Origin: an uncultured Prevotellaceae bacterium
Lineage (GTDB): Bacteria > Bacteroidota > Bacteroidia > Bacteroidales > Bacteroidaceae
Assembly: GCA_945486445.1 (NCBI GenBank)
Contig: CALYTD010000074.1
Location: 1-6,318 of the forward strand
Direction of reading: 5' to 3'
Length of the DNA: 6,318 nucleotides
The notes under the pieces are model-generated. The model did no database searches, was not told where the DNA came from, and was given only the letters and a program-made list of their open reading frames with translations. The translations under genes and the position numbers were made by a program. Of the stretch, positions 1 to 5,368 are shown piece after piece (within the stretch, counting starts at the first letter, position 1; each line of letters starts with the position of its first letter).

Positions 1-314
1 TTCCAGTAGATAGGGTTGAACTTTTCCGACAGTCCTTCCACCGTTGTCTTGTAGCCACGGCGGTTCTCGAACTGGAAATCGTAACGCTTTGTGCCGTCGG
101 GCAGCACCGTCTTGATTATCTTTCCGCTATTGACCGCCTTGGGAAGCATTATTCCCTCCTCATCATCTTGCAGCCCGGTGAATATCTCGTAGGGCCTTCC
201 GTCAAGCAGACCGACAAACGCTACCCACTTGTCTTTGGCATTTTGAAAGCGCACTACATCGCAGTCAAGCACGTCAGGACGCTTGTGTTCGTTATTATCT
301 GTACTTGTTGTCAT
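1..314 (-). CDS. C-terminal part of class II (adenosylcobalamin-dependent) ribonucleotide reductase, NrdJb-like, partial
   Basis: The visible 104 residues begin MTTSTDNNEHKRPDVLDCDV and include VRFQNAKDKWVAFVGLLDGR, PYEIFTG, KRYDFQFENRRGYKTT and LSEKFNPIYW. From memory, this matches the segment after the catalytic barrel and before the C-terminal zinc ribbon in Bacteroidales B12-dependent ribonucleotide reductases, which make deoxynucleotides in the cytoplasm. The gene leaves the window before any zinc ribbon could be seen. The ATG at 312-314 is the only sensible start: reading back in frame there is no other ATG before a TGA, and the leader is A-rich. The antiporter gene ends 19 bases upstream on the same strand, so the two are probably co-transcribed. 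The catalytic domain is absent upstream, so this is either a split C-terminal subunit, as in the nrdJa/nrdJb pair of Pseudomonas aeruginosa, or a remnant. The family call is fairly sure; its status as a functional gene is not. Confidence 0.68.
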   Translation of the reverse strand, partial: MTTSTDNNEHKRPDVLDCDVVRFQNAKDKWVAFVGLLDGRPYEIFTGLQDDEEGIMLPKAVNSGKIIKTVLPDGTKRYDFQFENRRGYKTTVEGLSEKFNPIYW

Positions 315-333
315 AGTATTATGTTTTTTGTTT

Positions 334-1608
334 CTATTGTCCGAGTGTCACTTTCTGTGACTGGTTTCTCCTTATTAATATAGTTATAAGCGCAAACATG
401 CCCAGCGTGACGGGGTAATACAGGTATGGCATGAGGTCAACGGGGTTGCACTTTGCCAGCCCCGCCGCCATGAGCAACTGCGCTCCGTAGGGTATCAAGC
501 CCTGCATGGTGCAGGAGAAAGTGTCGAGTATGCTCGCCACCCGCTTGGGATCGAGGGAGAACCGCTGCGAGATGTCCTTGGCAATGCCTGCCACCGTGAT
601 GATTGCCACGGTGTTGTTGGCGGTGCAGAGGTCAACAAGGCTGACGAGGGCGGCAATGCTCAACTCCGCGCTACGCTGCGAATTGACGTGCGAGAGTATC
701 TTCCGCATGATGTAGCGTATGCCTCCGTTGGAGCGGACTATCTCCAACACTCCGCCGGCAAGCATGGTTATGATAATCAATTCACCCATGCCCGACACGC
801 CGTTTCCCATGGCAGCGAACCAGGAATAGATGTCGTAGTCGCCGCAAACCATGCCCACTCCTCCCGTGAGCAGTATGCCGAGGCAGAGCACCAGCAGCAC
901 GTTGACACCGCAGGCAGCCGCTACCAGCACCACTATATATGGCATAACTTTAAGGAAGTTGACGTCAGGCAGGTCACCGGGCACCGTCAGACTGTGGCCC
1001 AAAATGGCGTAAACAACTACCATAAGCAGGGCTGCCGGCAGGGCAATGCGTATGTTGGTGCGGAACTTGTCGCTCATCTTCACACCCTGCGACTGCGTTG
1101 CTACCACGGTGGTATCGGATATAAAGGAGAGGTTGTCGCCAAAGAATGAGCCGCCAACGACAATGGCTGTCAGCATGGCTGTTGACACTTCCATAGCCTC
1201 TGCCATGCCAATGGCAATGGGAGTAAGGGCTACTATGGTGCCCACACTGGTGCCTATGCTCAGCGATATGAGCGCGGAAGCGAGGAAGATGCCCGCCAGC
1301 AGCGCGTCGGACGGCACTACACTGAGCGTGAGGGTCACCATGTCGCTGATGCTGCCCATCTCCTTGGCCGAGTTGGCAAAGGCTCCCGCAAGGATGAATA
1401 TCCATATCATAAGCAGCAGGTTGGGCTCTGCCGCACCGCGGGTGAAGCGTTGCAGGCGTTTCTTCAGCCTGCCGCGGGAGGTAGCGACAGCCACTATGGC
1501 GGTGAGCATGAAAGCCACCGTGATGGGTACTTTATAGAAGTCGCCCGCCACAATGGAGGCGACAAGGTAAACGACGATAAAGAAAAGCAGTGGTAACAGG
1601 GCTCTCAT
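334..1608 (-). CDS. NhaC-family Na+/H+ antiporter
   Basis: An inner-membrane secondary transporter of the NhaC family, expected to exchange cytoplasmic sodium for protons or a related cation/organic-acid couple. The 424 residues are mostly hydrophobic, with about ten or more membrane segments, starting with one at residues 2-21. Family hallmarks are GTSVGTIVALTP (119-130), GGSFFGDNLSFISDTTVVA (152-170) with acidic residues inside the membrane region, TANNTVAI (329-336) and FSCTMQGLIPYGAQ (364-377). I chose the ATG at 1606-1608 because it sits directly before the first membrane helix. A GTG at 1636-1638 would add ten residues (MPFILNRFNP) and cannot be excluded. A Bacteroidetes-type promoter lies upstream at 1707-1738, and the reductase C-terminal gene follows 19 bases after the stop. 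The exact substrate cannot be read from the sequence: MleN-type malate/lactate antiporters belong to the same family. No frameshift or missing segment is visible. Confidence 0.9.
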   Translation of the reverse strand: MRALLPLLFFIVVYLVASIVAGDFYKVPITVAFMLTAIVAVATSRGRLKKRLQRFTRGAAEPNLLLMIWIFILAGAFANSAKEMGSISDMVTLTLSVVPSDALLAGIFLASALISLSIGTSVGTIVALTPIAIGMAEAMEVSTAMLTAIVVGGSFFGDNLSFISDTTVVATQSQGVKMSDKFRTNIRIALPAALLMVVVYAILGHSLTVPGDLPDVNFLKVMPYIVVLVAAACGVNVLLVLCLGILLTGGVGMVCGDYDIYSWFAAMGNGVSGMGELIIITMLAGGVLEIVRSNGGIRYIMRKILSHVNSQRSAELSIAALVSLVDLCTANNTVAIITVAGIAKDISQRFSLDPKRVASILDTFSCTMQGLIPYGAQLLMAAGLAKCNPVDLMPYLYYPVTLGMFALITILIRRNQSQKVTLGQ

Positions 1609-1706
1609 AGGATTAAAACGGTTTAGGATGAACGGCACAGGAGGGCTCTCTTACCTACGGCAAATGCCCCGCGCCTGCTCAAATTACATTGACATGAAAA
1701 CACTTG

Positions 1707-1738
1707 CAAAGATAAGTAATATTTCCGAAACAGCCAAA
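1707..1738 (-). promoter_or_regulatory. Bacteroidetes-type promoter for the antiporter gene
   Basis: Read on the minus strand, TTTG (1735-1738) is followed after 20 bases by TATCTTTG (1707-1714), an exact fit to the TAnnTTTG -7 box and TTTG -33 box of Bacteroidetes. Transcription should start near 1700, leaving a leader of about 90 bases to the ATG at 1608. It is a sequence match only. Confidence 0.6.
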
Positions 1739-1745
1739 CGATTTC

Positions 1746-1776
1746 TTGGTACTTTCAAAAAAAATGTATAACTTTG
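1746..1776 (+). promoter_or_regulatory. Bacteroidetes-type promoter for the AICAR formyltransferase gene
   Basis: TTGG (1746-1749) is followed after 19 bases by TAACTTTG (1769-1776), which fits the TAnnTTTG -7 box exactly and the -33 box in part. Transcription should start a few bases past 1780, giving a leader of roughly 60 bases before the ATG at 1845. The -33 boxes of this promoter and its minus-strand partner are only 7 bases apart. Confidence 0.62.
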
Positions 1777-1784
1777 CAGCAAAA

Positions 1785-1804
1785 TCACAGTCAACAGCCT
1801 GTGA
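1785..1804 (+). repeat. Short inverted repeat in the leader of the AICAR formyltransferase gene
   Basis: A perfect 6-base inverted repeat, TCACAG, 8 bases, CTGTGA, lies just downstream of the predicted -7 box at 1769-1776, at or right after the expected transcript start. It could be an operator or a small 5' mRNA hairpin. Six-base repeats arise often by chance, and I recognise no known regulator site in it. Confidence 0.3.
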
Positions 1805-1844
1805 CACTAAGAGAAAGACAAAATAACAACATAATTTACGACAA

Positions 1845-3026
1845 ATGAAAGAACTTGCATTGAAGTATGGCTGCAATCCCAACCAGAAGCCATCACGCAT
1901 CTACATGAAAGAAGGCGAACTGCCGGTAGAGGTTATCAACGGCCGTCCGGGCTACATAAACTTCCTGGACGCACTCAACTCCTGGCAGTTGGTAAAGGAA
2001 CTTAAAGAGGCTACCGGCCTGCCCTCGGCCGCAAGTTTCAAGCACGTGAGCCCGGCAGGAGCCGCCGTCGGACTGCCGCTTTCAGACACATTGAAGAAGA
2101 TTTACTTCGTTGACGACGTGAAAATGCCGCTCTCACCCATAGCCTGCGCCTACGCCCGTGCCCGCGGCGCAGACCGTATGTCAAGTTACGGCGATTTCAT
2201 CGCCCTCTCTGACACCTGCGACGCCGCCACTGCCACGCTGATAAAGCGCGAGGTGAGCGACGGAGTGATAGCGCCGGACTACACCGACGAGGCCCTCGCC
2301 ATACTGAAAGACAAGCGCAAGGGCACATACAACGTGATAAAGATAAACCCCGACTATGTGCCGGAACCTATCGAGACAAAGCAGTGCTACGGCGTGACCT
2401 TCGAGCAGGGACGCAACGAGATAAAGCTGAACGACCCCGCACTGTTCGAGAACATACCCACGAAGGCAAAGGAGTTCACGGCCGATGCCAAGCGCGACCT
2501 TATGATTGCGCTGATAACACTGAAATACACGCAGTCCAACTCCGTATGCTACGTGAAGGACGGACAGGCCATCGGCATAGGAGCCGGGCAGCAGAGCCGC
2601 ATACACTGCACACGCCTGGCAGGCAACAAAGCCGACATCTGGTGGCTGCGCCAGTGCCCGAAGGTGATGGAACTGCCGTTCAAGGAGGGCATACGCCGCG
2701 CCGACCGCGACAACACCATTGACGTCTATATCTCTGACGACTATGAGGACGTGCTGGCAGAGGGCGTATGGCAGAACTTCTTTACAGTGAAACCGGAGCC
2801 TCTGACACGCGAGGAGAAGAAGGCATGGATAGCACAAAACACGAAGGTGGCACTGGGTTCGGACGCTTTCTTCCCGTTCGGCGACAACATCGAGCGCGCC
2901 CACAAGAGCGGCGTGGAGTACATAGCACAGGCCGGAGGCTCCGTACGCGACGACAATGTGATAGAGACCTGCGACAAGTACGGCATCGCAATGGCGTTCA
3001 CCGGCGTACGCCTCTTCCACCATTGA
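1845..3026 (+). CDS. Stand-alone phosphoribosylaminoimidazolecarboxamide (AICAR) formyltransferase
   Basis: Predicted to transfer the formyl group of 10-formyltetrahydrofolate to AICAR, giving FAICAR, the penultimate step of purine synthesis in the cytoplasm. The 393 residues match the C-terminal transformylase domain of bifunctional PurH and begin directly with it. There is no N-terminal MGS-like IMP cyclohydrolase domain, so ring closure must come from another protein. The catalytic Lys-His pair is present in SFKHVSPAG (K66, H67). The active-site Asn motif is at KYTQSNSV (227-234, N232), followed by AIGIGAGQQSR (242-252). The C-terminus carries FFPFGDNIERA (342-352) and the family's usual ending GVRLFHH. 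The ATG follows an A-rich leader with no Shine-Dalgarno sequence. It is transcribed divergently from the antiporter and ends before a strong hairpin, so it is probably monocistronic. Base composition is GC-rich (39 of 60 bases at 2221-2280). Short stand-alone homologues of this length are known in Bacteroidales and Firmicutes, so it is not a truncation. Confidence 0.93.
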   Translation: MKELALKYGCNPNQKPSRIYMKEGELPVEVINGRPGYINFLDALNSWQLVKELKEATGLPSAASFKHVSPAGAAVGLPLSDTLKKIYFVDDVKMPLSPIACAYARARGADRMSSYGDFIALSDTCDAATATLIKREVSDGVIAPDYTDEALAILKDKRKGTYNVIKINPDYVPEPIETKQCYGVTFEQGRNEIKLNDPALFENIPTKAKEFTADAKRDLMIALITLKYTQSNSVCYVKDGQAIGIGAGQQSRIHCTRLAGNKADIWWLRQCPKVMELPFKEGIRRADRDNTIDVYISDDYEDVLAEGVWQNFFTVKPEPLTREEKKAWIAQNTKVALGSDAFFPFGDNIERAHKSGVEYIAQAGGSVRDDNVIETCDKYGIAMAFTGVRLFHH

Positions 3027-3065
3027 TAACGGCAACAAGGCGGGACTAATACCGGCTTGCTTTGC

Positions 3066-3124
3066 AAAAGGCACCCAATTACCATGTAAAGAGGGCTCTT
3101 TTACATGGTAATCAGGTGTCTTTT
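3066..3124. terminator. Long, probably bidirectional intrinsic terminator hairpin
   Basis: Two arms fold back over 59 bases. ATTACCATGTAAA (3078-3090) pairs perfectly with TTTACATGGTAAT (3100-3112). Outside a 2x2 CA/CA mismatch, AAAAGGCACC (3066-3075) pairs with GGTGTCTTTT (3115-3124) with one G-T wobble. GAG and CTC (3091-3093, 3096-3098) can narrow the loop further. The outer A-run and T-run give a U-tract on whichever strand is transcribed, so it can stop transcription from both sides. It lies 39 bases after the AICAR formyltransferase stop codon. Confidence 0.72.
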
Positions 3125-3150
3125 ACAATATAATCAGCCCCTTTTACAAC
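3098..3150 (+). repeat. Degenerate 21-22 base tandem repeat, about 2.4 copies
   Basis: CTTTTACA occurs at 3098-3105, 3120-3127 and 3141-3148, and TAATCAG follows the first two at 3109-3115 and 3131-3137. The unit is therefore CTTTTACA, three bases, TAATCAG, three or four bases. The first copy doubles as the right arm of the terminator hairpin, and a diverged inverted copy forms its left arm (3070-3090). The period is seen directly; the function is unknown. Confidence 0.6.
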
Positions 3151-3153
3151 GCC

Positions 3154-3163
3154 TGTTGCAACA
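3154..3163. promoter_or_regulatory. 10-base perfect palindrome upstream of the small basic protein gene
   Basis: TGTTGCAACA is its own reverse complement and sits 37 bases before the ATG at 3200, where an operator might lie. No clear TAnnTTTG box was found between the terminator and this gene, so the promoter of the small gene is unassigned. One 10-base palindrome is weak evidence. Confidence 0.2.
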
Positions 3164-3199
3164 ATTTGTTTTCCAACACATTACAAACCACACTGATTT

Positions 3200-3388
3200 A
3201 TGGACGATTTTGACCTGATATTACAGAACGGCATCAACTTCGGACGCGGAGGAGAGAAGCCGAAAGAGGACGGCAAGGTGAAGACCAAGGCCAAGAAAAA
3301 GAAGTACATCACTGGTGCGCACGGCTCAGGCTCGGCCATGCAGAAGGCGAAATACCGCGAGCAGAGAGCCAACAGACGCAAGAAGTAA
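3200..3388 (+). CDS. Small, highly basic hypothetical protein (62 residues)
   Basis: I do not recognise this protein. Its N-terminus is acidic (MDDFDLILQNG, residues 1-11) and is followed by a glycine-containing linker, a lysine run KTKAKKKKY (28-36), a GAHGSGSAMQ stretch (39-48) and the basic end KYREQRANRRKK (51-62). Eighteen of 62 residues are Lys or Arg against seven Asp or Glu, which suggests nucleic-acid or ribosome binding, though that is inference. No membrane segment or signal peptide is visible. The coding case rests on GC-rich codons like those of the upstream chromosomal genes, a clean ATG and TAA, and placement between a terminator and a hairpin pair. The overlapping minus-strand frame is phenylalanine- and cysteine-rich and looks like a shadow. 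The gene seems to be the last one before the AT-rich restriction-modification block. Confidence 0.6.
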   Translation: MDDFDLILQNGINFGRGGEKPKEDGKVKTKAKKKKYITGAHGSGSAMQKAKYREQRANRRKK

Positions 3389-3397
3389 GGGCGGAGG

Positions 3398-3417
3398 GGA
3401 CACATAAACACGTGTCC
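3398..3417. repeat. Inverted repeat after the small basic gene
   Basis: GGACAC, an 8-base loop and GTGTCC form a perfect 6-base stem starting 10 bases after the TAA at 3388. It could be part of a weak transcription stop for the small gene together with the next hairpin, but no T-run follows. Confidence 0.35.
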
Positions 3418-3442
3418 ATAAGGTTAGTTGCCATAACCTTAT
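3418..3442. terminator. 9-base hairpin between the small gene and the restriction-modification operon
   Basis: ATAAGGTTA (3418-3426), a 7-base loop GTTGCCA and TAACCTTAT (3434-3442) form a perfect stem directly abutting the previous inverted repeat. The stem is AT-rich and the following bases are only mildly T-rich (CCTTATTG), so it is a poor classical terminator. It could instead be an operator or 5' element of the operon starting at 3510, or a junction left by insertion. The pairing is certain; the role is not. Confidence 0.4.
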
Positions 3443-3509
3443 CCTTATTGATGGTTACACATTTCTGCAAGACAGTACATAAACAAACATACAATAGACC
3501 ATAGTTATC

Positions 3510-4481
3510 ATGGCAAAAGCAAAACCCTTTATCAAATGGGTGGGTGGTAAGGCTCAACTCATAGAACAACTTGACGCACAACTACCAGCCAACTTTGGTA
3601 ATTGGAAAGATGTCACATACATAGAACCATTCGTTGGCGGAGGAGCAATGCTCTTCTATATGCTACAACAATATCCCAACATACAGCACGCAATAATTAA
3701 CGACCTAAACGCAAGCCTGACTACATGCTACCGCACTGTTAGGGATATGCCAGAAGAACTGATAAAGTCCCTTCAAGATATACAGGACACCTATTACGCC
3801 TTACGAACAGAAGATGCACGTAAAGACTTCTTCATAACCATCCGCAACCAATATAACAAAAATGTCCCTGACCCAATAAAGAACACTACAATGTTCTTTT
3901 TCCTAAACCGAACATGCTTCAACGGCCTATATCGTGTAAACAAAAAAGGAGAATTCAACGTTCCATTTGGCAAATACGCAAATCCTAAAATATGCGACCC
4001 TATAACCATTAGAAAGGATAGCGAGATACTGCAACGTGTTGAGATTCTTACAGGCGACTTTGAAACCACATTCAGTTATGCCCAGAACTACACACTATTT
4101 TATCTTGACCCCCCCTATCGTCCACTTAGCAACACATCCAGTTTCAACGATTACACCAAGGAAGCGTTTAACGATGAAGCACAGGTCCGTTTGAAAGAGT
4201 ATTGCGACCGCATAAACAACGCAGGCTTCCACTTCATGTTAAGCAATTCAGATTGTAGGGGCAAGAATGAAGAGGACGGTTTCTTTGACATTTTATACAA
4301 AGCATATCCTATTGAACGAGTTTGGTCATCACGTAGCATTAACTCTAATCCTAACAAACGGGGAAAACTTACAGAAATACTTATCCATAACTACAAGAAC
4401 ACAAAAGCAAATACATACACGGACCAATTCATCTTTGACACCCCATGCACTAAACCCGCATTACAATTGAATATGGCATAA
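3510..4481 (+). CDS. DpnM/Dam-type (alpha class, D12) DNA adenine N6-methyltransferase, predicted GATC-specific
   Basis: Transfers a methyl group from S-adenosylmethionine to adenine N6, predicted at GATC, protecting host DNA from the nuclease encoded next. The order of motifs is that of the alpha class. The N-terminus has FIKWVGGKAQL (7-17), then the SAM-binding motif EPFVGGGA (39-46) and the acidic motif IINDLN (62-67). The Dam-family stretch FLNRTCFNGLYRVNKKG (131-147) follows, then the catalytic DPPY (200-203) and RSINSNPNKRGKLTEILI (275-292) near the end. At 323 residues it is longer than DpnM (about 284), mainly through a C-terminal tail after residue 292. The ATG is the first one in frame with the conserved N-terminus, and the leader is A-rich. 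The endonuclease gene starts 14 bases after the stop. Specificity comes from family and operon context rather than from a readable recognition residue; the methylase fold and class are very sure. Confidence 0.93.
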   Translation: MAKAKPFIKWVGGKAQLIEQLDAQLPANFGNWKDVTYIEPFVGGGAMLFYMLQQYPNIQHAIINDLNASLTTCYRTVRDMPEELIKSLQDIQDTYYALRTEDARKDFFITIRNQYNKNVPDPIKNTTMFFFLNRTCFNGLYRVNKKGEFNVPFGKYANPKICDPITIRKDSEILQRVEILTGDFETTFSYAQNYTLFYLDPPYRPLSNTSSFNDYTKEAFNDEAQVRLKEYCDRINNAGFHFMLSNSDCRGKNEEDGFFDILYKAYPIERVWSSRSINSNPNKRGKLTEILIHNYKNTKANTYTDQFIFDTPCTKPALQLNMA

Positions 4482-4495
4482 GAAATACGAGCACT

Positions 4496-5317
4496 ATGAA
4501 CAAAAATTTCAACAAATTCATGTCTCAACTACAAGAGACCAATCAGACGTTAGATTTCTTCTGTGATTTCAACAAGATTACACAAAATGTCGAAGATATT
4601 AAATTGAGTCTCTGTATGCTTAACAGTATGATTGGCACAAGCGATCTGCGGAGAAGCGTAGAAGCCATCTGGAAGCGAGATCCATCCGCATTTAATGTCA
4701 TGGATATCCTCATAGCAATACGCAGCAATGGAAAGAAGAAAGTAATAAATAATCTTGGCCAATGTGTTATATTAGACACTTTCTTCAGTTCTATAGATGG
4801 CATTATGGAGTATTTGGAAACTACAGGATTAGCAGATATATTCAAGTCAAGGAAGATAAAAGATTTGGTTGACTATGTCTTTGGAATAGAAACAGGTCTT
4901 GATACAAACGCCCGCAAAAACAGAAGTGGTCACATTATGGAAGAGATAGTGGCTCAAATCTTAGATAAAAATGGTATCAAATATCGGGAAGAGGTATATG
5001 CGAGCGAATGGAACGAGATATCACAAGTGCTCGGCGATGACGAAAAACGCTTTGATTTTGTCATAGAAACTATTAGCAAAACCTACCTGATAGAGGTTAA
5101 TTTTTATAGCGGAGGTGGCAGTAAACTTAATGAAGTAGCACGTTCATACTCTGATATTGCTCCCAAAATCAACTCTGTAACAGGTTTTGAATTTGTATGG
5201 ATTACAGACGGCATTGGCTGGAAGACAGCGAAAAACAAGTTACAAGAGGCTTATTCTGTCATTCCACACATATACAACCTTACAAACATTGTTGATTTCA
5301 TTAACGCCATAAAATAA
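4496..5317 (+). CDS. Type II restriction endonuclease of the DpnII/MboI family, predicted to cut GATC
   Basis: Predicted to cleave unmethylated GATC in double-stranded DNA. The 273 residues are close to DpnII (about 288) and MboI. The N-terminal part includes SLCMLNSMIG (38-47) and FNVMDILIAIR (66-76), which resemble the family's N-terminal region. A conserved GLDTNARKNRSGHIMEE block (134-150) precedes the nuclease core. The core reads KRFDFVIE (184-191), TYLIEVNFYSGGGSKLNEVA (196-215) and WITDGIGW (235-242). This fits a PD-(D/E)XK-like site with D187, E200 and Asn202 in place of the usual Lys, an arrangement I recall from DpnII and MboI. The gene lies between two methylases, 14 bases after the first and 51 before the second, so all three are probably one transcript. 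It is AT-rich (19 GC of 60 bases at 4801-4860). Two of the window's three GATC sites lie in its first 190 bases. No truncation or frameshift is seen. Confidence 0.92.
   Translation: MNKNFNKFMSQLQETNQTLDFFCDFNKITQNVEDIKLSLCMLNSMIGTSDLRRSVEAIWKRDPSAFNVMDILIAIRSNGKKKVINNLGQCVILDTFFSSIDGIMEYLETTGLADIFKSRKIKDLVDYVFGIETGLDTNARKNRSGHIMEEIVAQILDKNGIKYREEVYASEWNEISQVLGDDEKRFDFVIETISKTYLIEVNFYSGGGSKLNEVARSYSDIAPKINSVTGFEFVWITDGIGWKTAKNKLQEAYSVIPHIYNLTNIVDFINAIK
4643..4682. other. Pair of GATC sites inside the endonuclease gene
   Basis: GATC occurs at 4643-4646 and 4679-4682, 36 bases apart start to start. These are the only GATC tetramers found between 3510 and 6318, and only one other (549-552) was seen in the whole window. 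They are the predicted target sites of the three proteins encoded around them. Any regulatory role is speculation. Confidence 0.85.
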
Positions 5318-5368
5318 TCACAACATGCAGTAACTCATCTCTGTTAGCAAAACAACAAAATCCTTGGA

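Noticed and set aside
168..383. A 71-codon plus-strand frame with a hydrophobic end
   Set aside because: It overlaps the conserved reductase C-terminal segment on the other strand and spans the gap to the antiporter gene, with no promoter or family similarity.
688..1537. Plus-strand open frames of 153 and 163 codons opposite the antiporter gene
   Set aside because: The minus-strand antiporter has full family motifs; the plus-strand products are rich in His/Gln or Met/Ser with no recognisable fold and reflect base composition.
1636..1638. GTG as the start of the antiporter gene
   Set aside because: It is possible, but the ATG at 1606-1608 directly precedes the first membrane helix, so the extra ten residues seem less likely to be translated.
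2181..3074. A 297-codon open frame on the minus strand opposite the AICAR formyltransferase gene
   Set aside because: It lies almost wholly against a clearly conserved gene, its product is low-complexity in Val, Leu, Ala and Cys, and it has no recognisable motif. Long antisense frames are common opposite GC-rich genes.
3098..3150. Short regularly spaced repeats that could suggest a CRISPR array
   Set aside because: The 21-22 base period with an 8-base and a 7-base conserved block is too short, there are only about 2.4 copies, and there are no spacers or cas genes.
3181..3411. A 76-codon minus-strand frame opposite the small basic protein
   Set aside because: Its Phe- and Cys-rich product is what the reverse of a Lys/Glu-rich gene gives. 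The plus-strand frame has the better start, stop and codon use.
5318..5368. A separate promoter or terminator between the endonuclease and the second methylase
   Set aside because: The 51 bases contain no TAnnTTTG box and no convincing hairpin, so read-through from upstream is the simpler reading.
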